Source: Defluviitaleaceae bacterium (GTDB lineage: Bacteria > Bacillota > Clostridia > Lachnospirales > WQUN01). From it: a stretch of DNA of 64,000 bases. The position numbers and the translations under genes are program-made. Below the pieces are notes generated by a model that was given only the letters and a program-made list of their open reading frames with translations, made no database searches and was not told the DNA's origin. The stretch covers positions 1 through 64,000 of the forward strand of contig WRDO01000005.1 of NCBI GenBank assembly GCA_009779755.1, in the 5' to 3' direction. Of this stretch, positions 61,923-64,000 are shown piece after piece. Numbering within the stretch: position 1 is the stretch's first letter; every line of letters begins with the position of its first letter.

Positions 61923-62834
61923 TTAGGGTACGGTTACGTTGAAGTACTTTAATGCGTCCTCTTTAATGATGGCAGCGATTTTAACCTTTCCCATGGCGTA
62001 CGCCGCATGGTATGCCCGTACGAGGTGTGTTTTGTATATATGTTCTTCTTCACCCAGCTTGTGGTAACAGTCGGCCATATGAAACAGCATATCCGGGATG
62101 TTCTTTAAATTGTTATATTCGCGGCAGATATCCACGGCGATGTCGCAGGCCCTTAAGGCTTCCTTTAGTTTACCCGCACGCTTTAACATACGCGAAAGGG
62201 CAAAATACAATGAGGGAAAAAGAATCGTTTTATCCTCGTCCGAAACCCGTGCATTTTCCCGGCTGTTTATCATGGATTGCACCATGGAAATGCACCTGTC
62301 GTGTTCTTCCATACCGCTGAGGCATTCGGCCATCGTTATCGTGATGCTCATTTCGTTATATGTCATACGGTATTCGGATATCATTTTTTCTTCAAAATGG
62401 GGCTTGGACATACGCATGGCTGTTAATAAAGCATCTATGATTTGCGCGGAGGGTTCGGTTTTCCCTATTACCGCGTTTACATAGGTTATAAATTGCCTGA
62501 TGATGGGTTGTTTGATGAGCGGCCCTTTTTCGATGGCGTCAACCACTTCTTTGATTTCGGTCAAATCGCCGTTGTTAAGCTGCCGCTTGAGGCGTTTGTA
62601 ATCCCTGTAGCTCCCGTATTCGTCCGAATTGAGGTAAAGCAGCCAGTAGTCCTCGGTGGGGTGCCCCATCAGTTCAAGCGTGGAAATAAACTGCCATATA
62701 TCCATGGTCGCTTCCCCGCATTCAATGCGGGCCAATTGGCGGACGCTGATAAATAACTGCTCGGCCAATTCCTCCTGGCTAAGGCCCATTTCCTTCCGCA
62801 TCGTTTTAATGATTTCCGCGCTGTTAATTTTCAT
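61923..62834 (-). CDS. XRE regulator with C-terminal helical repeats (RRNPP-like)
   Basis: 303 residues from the ATG at 62834 (GGGAGG upstream). N-terminal HTH: IIKTMRKEMGLSQEELAEQL, FISVRQLARIECGEA (about 7-45). The remaining 240 residues form helical hairpins, the last resembling TPRs (PDMLFHMADCYHKLGEEEHI). This is the plan of peptide-sensing RRNPP regulators (Rgg, PlcR, PrgX). It lies 20 bases downstream of an oligopeptide-type permease on the same strand, which would import such a peptide. No pheromone gene was found. Ligand and targets are unknown. Confidence 0.72.
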   Translation of the reverse strand: MKINSAEIIKTMRKEMGLSQEELAEQLFISVRQLARIECGEATMDIWQFISTLELMGHPTEDYWLLYLNSDEYGSYRDYKRLKRQLNNGDLTEIKEVVDAIEKGPLIKQPIIRQFITYVNAVIGKTEPSAQIIDALLTAMRMSKPHFEEKMISEYRMTYNEMSITITMAECLSGMEEHDRCISMVQSMINSRENARVSDEDKTILFPSLYFALSRMLKRAGKLKEALRACDIAVDICREYNNLKNIPDMLFHMADCYHKLGEEEHIYKTHLVRAYHAAYAMGKVKIAAIIKEDALKYFNVTVP

Positions 62835-62854
62835 AAAACCTCCCATCACTCGTT

Positions 62855-64000
62855 TTACCTTCCTTGTGTCCTTGGATCCGTGGCTTCGCGCAAGCCGTCC
62901 CCGATGAGGTTAATCGAAATGGCTACCGTTACAAGGGAAACGGCGGGGAATGCCCAACGCCACCATTGGTCGCGCAATACGACGGAATTGTTGGAGCCGG
63001 AGAGCATATTACCCCATGTGGGGGTAGGTTCGCTAACCCCAAAACCGATAAAGGACAAGGTCGTTTCGGTCAGCATGGACGTGGCGAGGGCAAGGGTGAG
63101 CAGTACAATGGCCGCGGAAGCCACGTTGGGCATGATATGGCTGAAGATGATTTTCGCTTGCTTTACGCCCAAAGCCTTTGCGGCGAGTACGTATTCCGCT
63201 TCCTTTGCTTGCAATATTTGTATCCGCACCAAGCGCATAAGGCCCGGCCAATTTAGCAAACCCATCACTACCATCAGGAAAACCATGCCGCCGATTTCGC
63301 CGAAGTTGTCGCGGAAGCGGAATTGCAAAATTAACGCGATGGGCAAAAAGGGGATGGAACTGACCGCTTCCTGAAAACGCATCAAAAACATATCCACCTT
63401 GCCGCCGTAATAACCCGAAAGCCCGCCAAGCAGAAGGCCGATAATACCCTGCACCATTACAGCCACCATACCAATCAGCAACGAATACCTGCCCGCGTGC
63501 CACAAACGGGTAAATACGCAACGCCCGTGCGCATCCGTACCGAAAATAAAACCGCGCAAGCCCCAAGTACGTACACCGCCGTTTTCCAGCATAACATAGT
63601 TATGGTCGCCCGCCACCGTTACGGAAACGGCATTCCTTACGGTGGGTGCGTTGGTACGCCCGTGAACATTACTTCCCCACGAAGCCACCGAACCGTCGTT
63701 AAGCAGCACGGTGAAATGGTCGCGCCCCGCACCGATGCTTACCGCGCGGCCTTGTATTCCATCGGGGATATCCATAACAGGGTTGCCGCTTATACCCCAC
63801 ACCACCACGGTGCCGTCGTCCAACACGGCACCGATATGATTGTCCGCCATGGCGAAATCCGCGATCCAGCCTTGGATTTCCTCCGGCACATAACGTATTT
63901 CCCGCGTGGTGGCAAGCAAAATATAAACATATCCGTCCCCGGTGCGTACGCCCGCGGTCAGCCAATTGGCCTCCAGCTGTACCGGGTTGGCGTCCCGAGG
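62855..64000 (-). CDS. Dpp/Opp-type ABC permease with RCC1-like repeats (5' end outside window)
   Basis: The frame is open to the window edge, so the start and probably the first membrane span are missing; 381 residues are visible. The first 155 or so contain RCC1/BNR-like repeats (MADNHIGAVLDDGTVVVWG, GAGRDHFTVLLNDGSVASWG, VAGDHNYVMLENGGVRTWG). Then comes a DppC-type permease: FGTDAHGRCVFTRLWHAGRY, five spans, the EAA loop AAKALGVKQAKIIFSHIMPN and a C-terminal GDGLREATDPR. In DppC the GTD motif follows span 1, so the repeats lie in the extracytoplasmic loop. It would import di- or oligopeptides. Confidence 0.85.
   Translation of the reverse strand, partial: PRDANPVQLEANWLTAGVRTGDGYVYILLATTREIRYVPEEIQGWIADFAMADNHIGAVLDDGTVVVWGISGNPVMDIPDGIQGRAVSIGAGRDHFTVLLNDGSVASWGSNVHGRTNAPTVRNAVSVTVAGDHNYVMLENGGVRTWGLRGFIFGTDAHGRCVFTRLWHAGRYSLLIGMVAVMVQGIIGLLLGGLSGYYGGKVDMFLMRFQEAVSSIPFLPIALILQFRFRDNFGEIGGMVFLMVVMGLLNWPGLMRLVRIQILQAKEAEYVLAAKALGVKQAKIIFSHIMPNVASAAIVLLTLALATSMLTETTLSFIGFGVSEPTPTWGNMLSGSNNSVVLRDQWWRWAFPAVSLVTVAISINLIGDGLREATDPRTQGR

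Overview
This window looks like the chromosome of a spore-forming, flagellated, Gram-positive anaerobe of the Bacillota, most likely class Clostridia. The evidence is a spoVAA-AB-AC-AD-AE sporulation operon, a long Clostridia-type flagellar operon (flbD, fliY with CheC-type sites, a MotE-like gene), an SLH-domain protein, a G5/LysM protein, strong GGAGG-type ribosome sites and sigma-A-like promoters. I cannot name the genus. Base composition is moderate in most of the window. Two patches (about 16.7-18.6 kb and 37.0-38.3 kb) are visibly AT-richer and look acquired.

Layout. 1-7.0 kb: 3' part of a giant cysteine-rich surface protein with a PHP phosphoesterase domain. 7.05-8.3 kb (-): radical SAM protein of the DNA modification/repair type. 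8.4-12.2 kb (+): TetR regulator with two clear operators, then a phnD-phnC-phnE phosphonate/phosphite-type ABC importer. 12.3-16.7 kb (+): HD hydrolase, Gfo/Idh/MocA oxidoreductase, tldD and tldE. 16.7-18.6 kb (-): AT-rich AAA ATPase plus TOPRIM/RloB-like pair, a candidate phage-defence system. 18.7-23.4 kb (-): htpG, an RluA-family pseudouridine synthase, lspA, pfkA. 23.5-31.8 kb (+): rplM-rpsI, ispE, SLH protein, LysM-G5 protein, and a 1,119-residue protein resembling six-hairpin glycosidases.

32.0-54.4 kb (+): flagellar cluster flgB, flgC, fliE, fliF, fliG, fliH, then a 1.7-kb insert, then fliI, fliJ, motE-like, fliK, flgD, a flagellar operon protein, flgE, flbD, motA, motB, fliL, fliM, fliY, cheY, fliO, fliP, fliQ, fliR, flhB. 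It builds the basal body, export apparatus, hook, stator and switch. The insert carries a long palindromic element, a GyrI-like protein and a nucleoside deaminase flanked by direct repeats. 54.4-56.0 kb (-): a CTP synthase-like gene whose glutaminase cysteine is replaced by glycine. 56.2-59.3 kb (+): spoVA operon, preceded by a 42-codon membrane-peptide ORF. 59.3-64.0 kb: accessory region with four HTH regulators, a small transposon-associated-like protein, a DUF1062 protein, and a Dpp/Opp-type permease carrying RCC1-like repeats next to an XRE regulator with helical repeats, as in peptide-sensing circuits.

The observations most worth a second look are the Cys-to-Gly change in the CTP synthase, the RCC1-permease fusion, the AAA/TOPRIM pair, the insert splitting fliH from fliI, the Cys-rich PHP surface protein, and apparent ATT (tetR) and ATA/GTA (ispE) starts.
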